From positions 62,001-126,000 of the forward strand of contig NZ_JBHYGL010000002.1 of assembly GCF_051859025.1 (NCBI RefSeq): a stretch of DNA of 64,000 nt. Reading direction: 5' to 3'. This document shows, one piece after another, positions 26,388-34,947 of this stretch; the stretch's first letter is position 1, and each line of letters starts with the position of its first letter. The stretch is from Falsiroseomonas sp051859025. GTDB lineage: Bacteria > Pseudomonadota > Alphaproteobacteria > Acetobacterales > Acetobacteraceae. A program made the position numbers and the translations under genes. The notes beneath the pieces were generated by a model. The model had not been told where the DNA came from and did no database searches. It saw only the letters and a program-made list of their open reading frames with translations.

Positions 26388-27287
26388 CTACCGCTGCGTC
26401 TTCCCGCAATAGAAGGTGCTGCGGCCGGACTGGACGATGCGCGCCACGCCCGCGCAGCCACTATCCGGCCCGGGACATAGCGGGCAGGGCTGGCCCTCCC
26501 GGTCATAGACGGCAAACCGGTCCTGGAACCGGCCCAGTTCGCCATCCGCCCGGACGTAGTCGCGGAGCGATGAACCGCCGGCGCCGATCGCCTCCTCCAG
26601 CACGGCCTTGATGGCCGGCACGAGCTTCGCCGCCCGGGCACCGGCGACGGTTTGGGCCAGGCGGCGGGGGGAGATGCCGGCGCGGAACAGCGCCTCCGCC
26701 ACATAGATGTTGCCGAGGCCCGCCACCACGCCCTGGTCCAGCAGCGCGGCCTTGATGGGCGTCTTCTTGCCGGCCAGCGCGGCGGAAAGCGCGGCGGCGG
26801 TGAAATCGGCCTCCAGTGGCTCCGGCCCCATGCCGTCCAGCAGCTTGTGGCGGTCCTCCTGCCCCGTCGGCATCAGGTCCACGCAGCCGAAGCGGCGGGG
26901 GTCCACGAAGCCGACCCGCGTGCCGTCATCCGTCTCCATGAACAGGTGCTCATGGGCTTCCGGTGGCCCGTTATGGCCGCGGGCGTCCGAGAACCGGCCG
27001 GTCGGGCCCATCCAGGGCACGGGCGGGCCCTCCATCGGCCGGGCCACCATGCGGCCGGACATGCCGAGGTGGATCAGCAGGCTCTCCGCCGTGTCCAGCC
27101 GGGCCAGCATGTACTTGCCCCGGCGCCGGAACCCCACCACCCGAGCGCCGGTCAGCCTCTCCCCCAGCCGGGGCGGGAAGGGCCAGCGCAGATCGGGGCG
27201 GGTGGTCTCGGCGCGGATGATCCGGCGGCCTTGCAACACGGCCGCCAGCCCCCTCATCACCGTCTCCACCTCCGGCAATTCCGGCAT
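26388..27287 (-). CDS. mutM: Formamidopyrimidine-DNA glycosylase
   Basis: A 299-residue base-excision repair enzyme that removes 8-oxoguanine and formamidopyrimidines. The catalytic N-terminus PELPEVETVMRGL follows Met1 (Pro2 and Glu3 are the active residues). The helix-two-turn-helix region includes DQGVVAGLGNIYVAEALF. The C-terminal zinc finger starts CPLC and ends STFYCGKTQR: the last of the four usual cysteines is Thr, and an extra Cys lies in the loop after CPLC. An insert around residues 85-105 (PMEGPPVPWMGPTGRFS) is longer than in the E. coli enzyme. Divergent from ubiE. Confidence 0.93.
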   Translation of the reverse strand: MPELPEVETVMRGLAAVLQGRRIIRAETTRPDLRWPFPPRLGERLTGARVVGFRRRGKYMLARLDTAESLLIHLGMSGRMVARPMEGPPVPWMGPTGRFSDARGHNGPPEAHEHLFMETDDGTRVGFVDPRRFGCVDLMPTGQEDRHKLLDGMGPEPLEADFTAAALSAALAGKKTPIKAALLDQGVVAGLGNIYVAEALFRAGISPRRLAQTVAGARAAKLVPAIKAVLEEAIGAGGSSLRDYVRADGELGRFQDRFAVYDREGQPCPLCPGPDSGCAGVARIVQSGRSTFYCGKTQR

Positions 27288-27368
27288 TTTTTCTCCAGGC
27301 TGCCGCCGTCAGGCGGCAAAGCGGGGCGCTTGCTTGCCGGGGGCTGGCGCAAGTTGCAAGGTAGGCTG

Positions 27369-28106
27369 ATGACCGACACGACCGATTTCGGGTTCCGGGA
27401 GGTTCCCCGCGACCAAAAGGCCAGCCTGGTGCGCCAGGTGTTCGAAAGCGTGGCCCCGCGCTACGACCTGATGAACGACCTCATGTCGCTCGGCATCCAC
27501 CGGGTCTGGAAGCGCATCTTCGTCAACGCCATCGGCGCCTCGAAGCGGGAGACGCTGCTGGACCTGGCCGGCGGCACCGGGGACATCGCCTTCGGCGCGC
27601 TGGCCGGCGGCGCGAAGCGGGTGATCCTGACCGATGTGAACCCCGCCATGCTTGAGGTCGCCCAGAAGCGGGCGCTGGACCGCGGCATCGTGGAAGGCCT
27701 CGACTACGCGGTGGTGGATGCCGAACACATCCCCCTGCCGGACCGCAGCGTGGAGAAGATCTCCATCGCCTTCGGCCTGCGCAACTGCACGGACAAGGAC
27801 GCCGTGCTGCGGGAAGCGCGGCGCGTGCTGCGGCCCGGCGGGCGCTTCCACTGCCTGGAATTTTCCCGCGTGGAGATCGCGCCGCTGGCGAGCATCTACG
27901 ACACCTGGTCCTTCAAGGTCCTGCCGGAGATCGGTGCGCGCGTCGCCAATGACCGGGACAGCTACGAATACCTGGCGGAGAGCATCCGCCGCTTCCCGGA
28001 CCAGGAAACGCTGTGCGAAATGATGCGCGCGGCGGGGCTGGAACGGGTGGCGCACCGCAACCTCTCGGGCGGGATCGTCGCGATCCATACGGGATGGCGG
28101 CTGTAG
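27369..28106 (+). CDS. ubiE: Demethylmenaquinone/ubiquinone biosynthesis C-methyltransferase UbiE
   Basis: A 245-residue SAM-dependent methyltransferase that adds the C-methyl group in ubiquinone synthesis. Motif I is LLDLAGGTGDIAFG, and the family signatures YDLMNDLMSLGIHRVWK and FGLRNCTDKDAVLREARRVL are clear. The start ATG follows a short gap from the divergent mutM. In related genomes ubiB commonly follows; here a thioesterase gene overlaps the 3' end by 13 bp instead. Confidence 0.95.
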   Translation: MTDTTDFGFREVPRDQKASLVRQVFESVAPRYDLMNDLMSLGIHRVWKRIFVNAIGASKRETLLDLAGGTGDIAFGALAGGAKRVILTDVNPAMLEVAQKRALDRGIVEGLDYAVVDAEHIPLPDRSVEKISIAFGLRNCTDKDAVLREARRVLRPGGRFHCLEFSRVEIAPLASIYDTWSFKVLPEIGARVANDRDSYEYLAESIRRFPDQETLCEMMRAAGLERVAHRNLSGGIVAIHTGWRL

Positions 28107-28528
28107 GAGCCGAAGCGCGAGTCCGTGCTGCCTTCGCGCGGCAGGGATTCATGCGCAACCTCGATGCGCGGATGGTGGAACTGTCCGCCGGGCACTGCGC
28201 CATCGAATGCGCCTTCCGCGACGATCTGACCCAGCATCACGGGTTGTTCCATGCGGGGGTGCTGACGGCGCTGGCCGACAATGCCTGCGGCTTCGCGGCC
28301 CTGTCCCTGATGCCGGAAGGGGCGGAGGTGCTGAGCGTGGAATTCAAGACCAGCTTCCTCCGCCCCGCCGCCGGCATCGCCGTGGTGGCCCGGGGTGAGG
28401 TGGTGAAGCCCGGCCGCACGCTGACCTTCTGCCGCGCCGATATCTTCGCGCGCGATGCGGCGGGGACGGAGGCGCTGGTGGCGACCATGATGGCCACCAT
28501 GATCCGTTCCGCACCGGAGCCCCGCTGA
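28094..28528 (+). CDS. PaaI-family hotdog thioesterase
   Basis: A 144-residue hotdog-fold acyl-CoA thioesterase-like protein. The family's central sequence is visible as LTQHHGLFHAGVLTALADNACGFAA (helix preceded by the catalytic-site HHGLFHAG), then EFKTSFLRPA. Overlaps ubiE by 13 bp and shares a base with coaBC (TGATG), so it sits in the ubiE-coaBC operon. Substrate unknown. Confidence 0.82.
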   Translation: MAAVGAEARVRAAFARQGFMRNLDARMVELSAGHCAIECAFRDDLTQHHGLFHAGVLTALADNACGFAALSLMPEGAEVLSVEFKTSFLRPAAGIAVVARGEVVKPGRTLTFCRADIFARDAAGTEALVATMMATMIRSAPEPR

Positions 28529-29703
28529 TGTCCCGCATCCTCCTGGTCGTCTCCGGCAGCGTCGCCGCCTACAAGGCGCTGGAACTGACGCGGCTGCTGC
28601 GGAAGGCGGGGCATGAGGTCTCCCCCATCCTCACCGCCGGCGGCGCCCGCTTCGTGACGAAGGAAGCGCTGGCCGGCATCTCCGGCGCGCGGGTGCATGA
28701 CGATCTCTGGGCGGCGGAGGCGGAGATCGGCCATATCCGCCTGGCGCGCTGGCCGGATCTGGTGCTGGTGGCGCCGGCCTCGGCCAACATGATCGCGCGC
28801 ATGGCGAATGGCCTGGCGGATGACCTGGCCTCCACCGTGCTGCTGGCGACCCGCGCGCCGGTGCTGGTGGCGCCGGCGATGAACCCGGCCATGTGGGCCC
28901 ACCCTGCGACGCAGGCGAACATGGTGGCGCTGCGCACGCGCGGCGTGGCGGTGGCGGGGCCGGAGGAGGGGGCGATGGCGGAGCCCGAGAGCGGCCCCGG
29001 CCGCCTGGTGGAACCCGCCACGCTGTTCGCGACGATCGAGGCGATGCTGGCGGACGGCCCGCTGAAGGGCCGCCACGTCATCGTCACCAGCGGGCCGACG
29101 CAGGAAGCCATCGACCCCGTCCGCTACATCGCCAATCGCAGCAGCGGCAAGCAGGGCCATGCCATCGCCGCGGCGCTGGCCGCACTTGGCGCGCGCGTCA
29201 CGCTGGTCAGTGGCCCCGTCTCCCAGCCCGATCCCGCCGGCGTGACGGTGAAGCGCATCGAAAGCGCGCGCGACATGCTGGCGGCGGTGGAGGCGGCGCT
29301 GCCGGCCGATGCCGCGATCTTCGCCGCCGCCGTCGCGGATTTCAGGCCCGATGCCGCGCCGACGCAGAAGATCAAGAAGGAACCCGGCGCGCCGCCGCCG
29401 GAGATCCGCCTGGCCCTGAACCCGGACATCCTCGCGACCGTCGCGCAGCACACGACACAACGCCCCCGCCTGGTGGTCGGCTTCGCGGCGGAGACGGAGA
29501 AGGTCGTGCAGCACGCCACCGCCAAGCGGCTGCGCAAGGGCTGCGACTGGATCGTGGCCAACGACGTCTCCGGCGATGTCATGGGCGGCGCGGAGAATGC
29601 CGTGCACCTCGTGACCGAAGCGGGTGTCGAGGATTGGCCGCGCCTGCCGAAGGAGGAAGTGGCCAGGCGCCTGGCCGCGCGCGTGGCGGACGCGCTGGGC
29701 TGA
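28528..29703 (+). CDS. coaBC: Phosphopantothenoylcysteine decarboxylase / synthetase
   Basis: A 391-residue bifunctional coenzyme A biosynthesis enzyme: CoaB joins phosphopantothenate to cysteine with CTP, CoaC decarboxylates the product. The CoaC half shows the FMN-binding start LLVVSGSVAAYKALEL, catalytic His in IGHIRLARWPD, and the substrate clamp APAMNPAMW. The flap that usually carries a conserved Cys (ACG-type) reads AMAEPESGPGRLVEP, without Cys. The CoaB half (from about residue 185) has SGPTQEAIDPVRYIANRSSG, AAVADFRPD and the KIKK lysines. Confidence 0.94.
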   Translation: MSRILLVVSGSVAAYKALELTRLLRKAGHEVSPILTAGGARFVTKEALAGISGARVHDDLWAAEAEIGHIRLARWPDLVLVAPASANMIARMANGLADDLASTVLLATRAPVLVAPAMNPAMWAHPATQANMVALRTRGVAVAGPEEGAMAEPESGPGRLVEPATLFATIEAMLADGPLKGRHVIVTSGPTQEAIDPVRYIANRSSGKQGHAIAAALAALGARVTLVSGPVSQPDPAGVTVKRIESARDMLAAVEAALPADAAIFAAAVADFRPDAAPTQKIKKEPGAPPPEIRLALNPDILATVAQHTTQRPRLVVGFAAETEKVVQHATAKRLRKGCDWIVANDVSGDVMGGAENAVHLVTEAGVEDWPRLPKEEVARRLAARVADALG

Positions 29704-29826
29704 CGCCGCCTTCCAGTCAAACGATGCATCGGGTCTCGCCAGGGCGTATCCTGGCCCCCATCTGCGATGCGCAACGAGGATCTCTCCCCATGCTTCCAGC
29801 CTTCCCCCGCCAAGGGCCCGCCCCTC

Positions 29827-30339
29827 ATGCCGTCTGACGCGCCGGCCATCGAGACCCTGTCCCCCGTCGACCAGAAGGAGTTCCGTGGCGGCATGGCGCT
29901 GCTGGCGGCCGCGGTGAACCTCGTCACCACCGGCGGCCCGGCCGGGGAGGGCGGGTTCACCGCCTCCGCCGTCACCAGCGTGACGGATGATCCGGCGACG
30001 CTGCTGGTCTGCGTGCGTAGGGCCGGGTCCGCCACGCCGCTGGTGCGCGCGAATGGCGTGGTCTGCGTCAATACGCTCTCCGCAGGGCAGGAAGCGCTGT
30101 CCAGCGCCTTCGGCAGCAGCACCGGCACGCTGGCGGACCGCTTCGCGCTGGGCGAATGGACGAAACTGGTGACGGGCGCGCCGGTGCTTCAGGGCGCCAT
30201 CGCCAATTTCGACTGCCGCATCGCGCAGGTGACGGAAGTGGGCACCCACAGCGTGCTGTTCTGCCAGGTGCTGGCCGTGCACACGGTGCCGGATGCCGCG
30301 CCCCTGCTGTATTTCAACCGCGCCTACCGCACGGTCTGA
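29827..30339 (+). CDS. Flavin reductase family protein (HpaC-like)
   Basis: A 170-residue NAD(P)H:flavin oxidoreductase supplying reduced flavin to two-component monooxygenases. The core signature is GGFTASAVTSVTDDPATLLVCV, followed by the C-terminal CQVLAVHTVPDAAPLLYFNRAYR. The start MPSDAPAIET is preferred over an upstream ATG in poor sequence. It is the only HpaC-like gene in the window and could serve the HpaB-like hydroxylase at 17038, though 11 kb away. Confidence 0.85.
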   Translation: MPSDAPAIETLSPVDQKEFRGGMALLAAAVNLVTTGGPAGEGGFTASAVTSVTDDPATLLVCVRRAGSATPLVRANGVVCVNTLSAGQEALSSAFGSSTGTLADRFALGEWTKLVTGAPVLQGAIANFDCRIAQVTEVGTHSVLFCQVLAVHTVPDAAPLLYFNRAYRTV

Positions 30340-30346
30340 CCGCGTC

Positions 30347-31906
30347 ATGGCGCAGGACATCGCCGCGCGGCTGGAGGGCTTGGCCGCCGCGCTGCCGCGC
30401 CGCTACCCCGGCCCGGGCGGCGCCATCGCCGTGCTGCGCCAGGGCGAGGTGCTGCTGCGCCATGCCTGGGGATTCGCCAATGCCGAACGGCGAATCCCCT
30501 TCACGCCCGGCAGCCTGTTCCGCCTGTGCTCCATCACCAAGCAGTTCACCTGCGCGGCGATGCTGGCGGCGCTGCCCGATCCGGGGCGGCTCAACCCCGC
30601 CATCCGCGCGCGGCTGCCGCGCCTTGCGGGTGCGGTGCCGGATGTGCTGCACCTCGCGCACAACCAGTCGGGGCTGCGGGACTACTGGGCCGTCGCGATG
30701 CTGCACGGATCCCCGGTGGAGGCCCCCTTCGGGGACGCGGAAGCCGCGCGCGTCATCGGGGCCACGCAATCCCTGCACTTCGCGCCGGGCACCCGCTATT
30801 CCTACGTCAACCAGAATTTTCGCCTGATATCCGACGCCTTGCAGGATGTGACCGGGCGCGGCTTCGCGGAATTGCTGCGCGACCACGTCTTCCATCCCGC
30901 CGGCATGGGCAGTGCGATGCTGGCGGCCGATACGCGCGCCATGCCGGACGGGACGGAGGGCTATGAGGGCTCCGTCGCCACCGGCTTCCGCGCGGCGGCG
31001 AACCGCATCCTCTGGACCGGCGATGCCGGAATGGGTGCCAGCCTCGACGACATGATCGCCTGGGAACGGCACATCGACGCGACGCGCGACGATGCCGGTT
31101 CGCTCTACAACCGCCTTTCCGCGCCGGTTGCCTTCGCCGATGGCCCGGCGGCGCCCTACGGCTTCGGGCTGGGCCGCGGGCGTGAATTCGGCCGGGCGAC
31201 CACAGGCCATGGCGGGGCGCTGCGGGGCTGGCGCAGCCATCGCCTGCATGTGGCGGCCGACCGCATCTCCGTCGTGGTGATGTTCAACCACCTCTCCGAT
31301 GCCCATGCCGCCGCGCTGGACGCGCTGGCGGCGGTGCTGGGGGAGGCGCGGCCCACCGCCGCCGCCTGGCCCATGCCGGCGTGGCTCGGCGCCTACCAGG
31401 ACCCGGAGACCGCGCTGTCCGTCCGCATCGATGAAGCCGGCCCCGGCCAGCTGCGCCTGCGCTTCGGCCATTCGGCGGAACGGCTGGAGATGCGGGAGGA
31501 TGGCAGCGCCGATAACGGGCGCACCCGGCTTTGCATGAGCGAAGCGGGCCTGCGCATGGAACGGCCGCAGGAGAACCAGGTGGCGCTGCTGCGCCCCTCC
31601 GCGGGGAATGCGGCGCCCGATATCGCCGGCGAATACCGCTGCGCGGAACTGGACGCGGTGCTGACCATCCTCGATGCCGGCGGTGTCCCCCACGGCGCCT
31701 TCAGCGGCTTCCTGGGCCAGGGGCGGATGGAGGCGCTGGAGCCCGTCGGCCCCGATCTCTGGGTGCTGCCCTGCCCGCGCGCGCTGGACCATACGCCGCC
31801 CGGCGACTGGTCGCTGGCCTTCCGCCGCGACGCTTCGGGACGGGCGGCGGGCGTGACGGTGGGGTGCTGGCTGGCCCGGGGGCTTGCCTATGACCGCGTG
31901 AACTGA
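30347..31906 (+). CDS. D-aminopeptidase-like serine hydrolase (peptidase S12)
   Basis: A 519-residue penicillin-recognising hydrolase. The active-site SxxK is in CSITKQFTC (about residue 62), the YxN motif is YSYVNQNF, and the third element is TTGHGGALRGW. Two C-terminal beta-barrel domains follow (from about residue 335). Length and domain order match the D-stereospecific aminopeptidase DAP of Ochrobactrum (520 residues), which removes N-terminal D-residues from peptides. No signal peptide is evident, consistent with a cytoplasmic enzyme. It begins 8 bases after the flavin reductase stop. Confidence 0.82.
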   Translation: MAQDIAARLEGLAAALPRRYPGPGGAIAVLRQGEVLLRHAWGFANAERRIPFTPGSLFRLCSITKQFTCAAMLAALPDPGRLNPAIRARLPRLAGAVPDVLHLAHNQSGLRDYWAVAMLHGSPVEAPFGDAEAARVIGATQSLHFAPGTRYSYVNQNFRLISDALQDVTGRGFAELLRDHVFHPAGMGSAMLAADTRAMPDGTEGYEGSVATGFRAAANRILWTGDAGMGASLDDMIAWERHIDATRDDAGSLYNRLSAPVAFADGPAAPYGFGLGRGREFGRATTGHGGALRGWRSHRLHVAADRISVVVMFNHLSDAHAAALDALAAVLGEARPTAAAWPMPAWLGAYQDPETALSVRIDEAGPGQLRLRFGHSAERLEMREDGSADNGRTRLCMSEAGLRMERPQENQVALLRPSAGNAAPDIAGEYRCAELDAVLTILDAGGVPHGAFSGFLGQGRMEALEPVGPDLWVLPCPRALDHTPPGDWSLAFRRDASGRAAGVTVGCWLARGLAYDRVN

Positions 31907-31966
31907 GGGGGAACCGATCCGCCTGCGGGCGTTACGGGGGCTTCTGTTGGCTTCCGGGACTTTCGC

Positions 31967-33316
31967 ATGTCGGCTTCCACCACTACCACCACCGGCACCA
32001 CGGCAGGCTTCGCCACCACCGTCTCCACCCTCGCCGCGCTGCTGCTGGGCTATGCCAGCATGCAGATGGGCAACACGCTGCAGGGCACGCTGCTCGGCGT
32101 CCGCGGCAATATCGAGGGCTTCGACGCCGCCATCATCGGCTTCGTCGGCGCCGCCTTCTGGGGCGGCGTCGTCGTGGGATCGCTGCGCGCGGGTTCGCTG
32201 ATCCGCCGTGTCGGTCACACGCGCACCTTCGCGGCGCTCGCCGCCATCGCCTCCACCGCCGCGCTGCTGCACCTGCTCGTGATGCATCCGATTGCGTGGA
32301 TCGCGACGCGTGCGCTGACAGGCTTCTGCTTCGCGGGCCTGTTCATGACGGTGGAGAGCTGGCTGAACGCGGAAGCCACCGCCGCCAATCGCGGCCGCGT
32401 CCTCGGCCTCTATGGCATGGCGGGGCTGGTCGCGGGCATTGGCGGGCAGCTGCTGCTGACCCTGGTCGATGCCGGCGGCTTCACGGCCTTCTGCATCGTC
32501 GCGGTGCTGATCTCCCTCGCCCTGGTGCCCATCGCCGTTTCGGGCGCCAGCGCGCCGGGCCAGGCGGTGGGGGAGGCGCGGATCGACCTTCTCCGCCTCT
32601 ATCGCGGATCGCCCTTCGGCGTGGTGGCGGCGGCCCTGTGCGGCTTCACCACCGCCAGCTTCTTCGCGCTGGCGCCGCTGCTGCTGGCCAATGGCGGCAT
32701 GGCGGGCAGCGGCATCGCCTTCGTCATGGCGAGTGCCACGCTGGGTGGCTTCCTGATGTCCTGGCCGATGGGAAGGCTGTCCGACCGCATCGACCGGCGC
32801 ATCGTCGCCGTTTCCATGGCCGGCGTGGCCGCCGTGGTGGTGCCGCTGCTGGTGAATCTGGTGCCGGAGGGTTCGGGCCTGCCCCTGATCTGTGTGTGCG
32901 CCGCCATCTTCGGCGCCAGCGTGATGCCGACCTACGGCATCGTCGCCGCGCATGTGAACGACACCGTCTCGCCCGGCGACTACGTCTCCGCCGCCGGGGG
33001 GCTGCTGGTGCTGCAGGGGCTGGGCGCGACGCTGGGGCCGATCATCGCCGGCGCCGCCATGTCGGCCGCGGGGGCGCAGGGGCTCGCCTTCGCCATGGCC
33101 GCCGCGCAGGCGCTGGTGCTGGCCTGGGGCCTGTGGCGGATGCGCCAGCGCCCCGCGCCGCCGCAGGAGGAGAAGGGCAGCTTCGCGCTCGCGCCTGCCG
33201 TGCCGGTCGGCACCGCCCTGCATCCGGAGACCGGGAGCGAGGAGGCTGGGGGCCAGCAGGCGATGGCTGCCGCGGGGCCCGGCGCCGATGGAGGCCCGGG
33301 GCGCCGTCTGCCATAA
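31967..33316 (+). CDS. MFS transporter, YcaD-like
   Basis: A 449-residue inner-membrane permease with about 12 hydrophobic segments. An odd threonine-rich N-terminus (TTTTTGTTAG) precedes the first helix. Internal signatures are RAGSLIRRVGHTR and the mirrored MGRLSDRIDRR. FMTVESWLNAEATAANRGRVLG is typical of the YcaD/COG0477 subgroup. The C-terminal 50 residues are hydrophilic and low complexity. Substrate unknown. Confidence 0.82.
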   Translation: MSASTTTTTGTTAGFATTVSTLAALLLGYASMQMGNTLQGTLLGVRGNIEGFDAAIIGFVGAAFWGGVVVGSLRAGSLIRRVGHTRTFAALAAIASTAALLHLLVMHPIAWIATRALTGFCFAGLFMTVESWLNAEATAANRGRVLGLYGMAGLVAGIGGQLLLTLVDAGGFTAFCIVAVLISLALVPIAVSGASAPGQAVGEARIDLLRLYRGSPFGVVAAALCGFTTASFFALAPLLLANGGMAGSGIAFVMASATLGGFLMSWPMGRLSDRIDRRIVAVSMAGVAAVVVPLLVNLVPEGSGLPLICVCAAIFGASVMPTYGIVAAHVNDTVSPGDYVSAAGGLLVLQGLGATLGPIIAGAAMSAAGAQGLAFAMAAAQALVLAWGLWRMRQRPAPPQEEKGSFALAPAVPVGTALHPETGSEEAGGQQAMAAAGPGADGGPGRRLP

Positions 33317-33364
33317 GGCGCCACGGGCCGCGCGGCGCGGCCGCTTGCGCGGGAAGCCTGACGG

Positions 33365-33826
33365 ATGGATGTGGAACTGAAGGTGCTGGATGCACGGCTC
33401 GCCCAATGGGGCCTGCCGCGCTACCAGAGCGAGATGGCCGCGGCGGTGGACCTCATGGCCTGCCTCGATGCGCCGCTGACCATCATGCCGGGCGCGGCGC
33501 CCGTGCTCGTCTCCTCCGGCATCGCGGTGCACATGGCGGATGCGGGGATGGCGGCGCTGGTGCTGCCGCGATCCGGCATGGGGCACAAGCGCGGCCTGGT
33601 GCTGGGCAACCTCGTCGGCCTGATCGACCCCGACTACATGGGCCCCATCATGGTCAGCTGCTGGAACCGCAACGGCCCGGGCAGCGAGCCGATCGTGCTG
33701 GAACCCGGCGAGCGTTTCGCGCAGATGGTCTTCGTGCCGGTGCTGCGGCCCAGCTTCCAGGTCGTGGAAGAATTCTCGTCTGTCTCCGCGCGCGGCGCCG
33801 GCGGCTTCGGCTCCACTGGTTTGTAG
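33365..33826 (+). CDS. dut: Deoxyuridine 5'-triphosphate nucleotidohydrolase
   Basis: A 153-residue trimeric dUTPase converting dUTP to dUMP, keeping uracil out of DNA and feeding thymidylate synthesis. All five motifs are seen: MAAAVDLMA, PRSGMGHKRGL, LVGLIDPDYMG, GERFAQMVF and the C-terminal RGAGGFGSTG. It belongs to the conserved ubiE-coaBC-dut group, here separated from coaBC by three unrelated genes. Confidence 0.96.
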   Translation: MDVELKVLDARLAQWGLPRYQSEMAAAVDLMACLDAPLTIMPGAAPVLVSSGIAVHMADAGMAALVLPRSGMGHKRGLVLGNLVGLIDPDYMGPIMVSCWNRNGPGSEPIVLEPGERFAQMVFVPVLRPSFQVVEEFSSVSARGAGGFGSTGL

Positions 33827-33864
33827 GGGCTCCGCCCCGTAAGGCTTTCAGGGGCTCCGCCCCC
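33826..33864. repeat. Repeated GGGGCTCCGCCCC hairpins after dut
   Basis: The self-complementary 13-mer GGGGCTCCGCCCC occurs at 33826-33838 and again at 33851-33863. Each can form a 5-bp G+C hairpin. The pair sits directly on the dut stop codon. It may act as a terminator or be a REP-like intergenic repeat. Confidence 0.65.
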
Positions 33865-33950
33865 GGTGGCTTGTAGCGCCCCCGCCCCGGGCGCAGGCTG
33901 CCCTCCTGAAGCGACCGCCCGGCAAGGGTGGCGCGCCACGGAGGAATGCC

Positions 33951-34937
33951 ATGCTGAACCTCAGGCGCCGGGGGCTGCTCGCCCTCGGCCTTGCCGCGCC
34001 CGGGCTTGCGCTCGGGCTCGGCGCCCGCGCGCAATCCGCCTATCCCAACCGGCCCATCCGCCTGGTCGTCCCCTTCCCGCCCGGTGGGACGGTGGACGTG
34101 ACCGCGCGCACCATCGCGCAGAAGCTGGCGGAACAACTCGGCAATGCCAGCATCATCATCGACAGCGTCCCTGGTGCCGGCGGCAATGTCGGCACGCAGC
34201 GCGTGGCGCGCGCGACGGCGGATGGCTACACGCTGCTGTTCAACGCGCCCAACCACACCATCAACCCGAGCCTCAGCCCCAATAGCGGCTTCGAGCCGGA
34301 GCGCGACTTCATCCCCATCTCCCTCGTCGCGCAGATCCCGGAGATCCTGATCGCGCCGCGCAGCGCGCCCTTCACCAATTTCGCTGAATTCGTGGCGCAT
34401 GCGCGGGCGAACCCCGGCGCGCTCAGCTATTCCTCCGCCGGCATCGGGTCCCATCCGCATGTCACGATGGAGTTGATGAACCGGCGCCTGGGGATCGAGG
34501 TGCTGCACGTCCCCTATCGCGGCGCCGCGCCGGCGCTGACGGATCTGGTGGCGGGGCGCGTGGCGCTGAAGCTCGACAGCCTCGCGACCTCCGCCGCGCA
34601 TATCGCGGCCGGCACCATCCGGGTGCTGGCCATCGCCAGCGCGCAGCGCTCGCCTTTGCTGCCGGATGTGCCGACGGTGGCGGAGATGGGGCTGCCGGGC
34701 TTCGAGGGCATCCTCTGGATGGGTATCCTGGCACCCACCGGCACGCCGGCCGAGGCGATCGAGACTCTGTCCCGTGCCGCCAGGGCGACGGTGCGCGCGC
34801 CGGATGTGGTGGAGCGCCTGACCGCGCAGGGCGTGGAGCCCGTGGGCAATACGCCCGACGAATTCCGCGCCCTCATCGCGCGGGAAATCCCGCTATGGCG
34901 CGAGGTCATCCGCGCCGCCAACATCCGCGCCGAATAA
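33951..34937 (+). CDS. Tripartite tricarboxylate transporter substrate-binding protein (Bug family)
   Basis: A 328-residue periplasmic binding protein of the Bug/TctC family. The signal peptide MLNLRRRGLLALGLAAPG ends near GARAQS. Family landmarks: YPNRPIRLVVPFPPGGTVD, GNASIIIDSVPGAGGNVGTQ, VPYRGAAPALTDLVAGRV and LPDVPTVAEMGLPGF. No membrane TctA/TctB genes are adjacent, as is common for expanded Bug families. It lies 10 bp before a LigI-like hydrolase, suggesting a carboxylate ligand such as an aromatic-acid derivative. Confidence 0.92.
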   Translation: MLNLRRRGLLALGLAAPGLALGLGARAQSAYPNRPIRLVVPFPPGGTVDVTARTIAQKLAEQLGNASIIIDSVPGAGGNVGTQRVARATADGYTLLFNAPNHTINPSLSPNSGFEPERDFIPISLVAQIPEILIAPRSAPFTNFAEFVAHARANPGALSYSSAGIGSHPHVTMELMNRRLGIEVLHVPYRGAAPALTDLVAGRVALKLDSLATSAAHIAAGTIRVLAIASAQRSPLLPDVPTVAEMGLPGFEGILWMGILAPTGTPAEAIETLSRAARATVRAPDVVERLTAQGVEPVGNTPDEFRALIAREIPLWREVIRAANIRAE

Positions 34938-34947
34938 GGGTCGCCTC

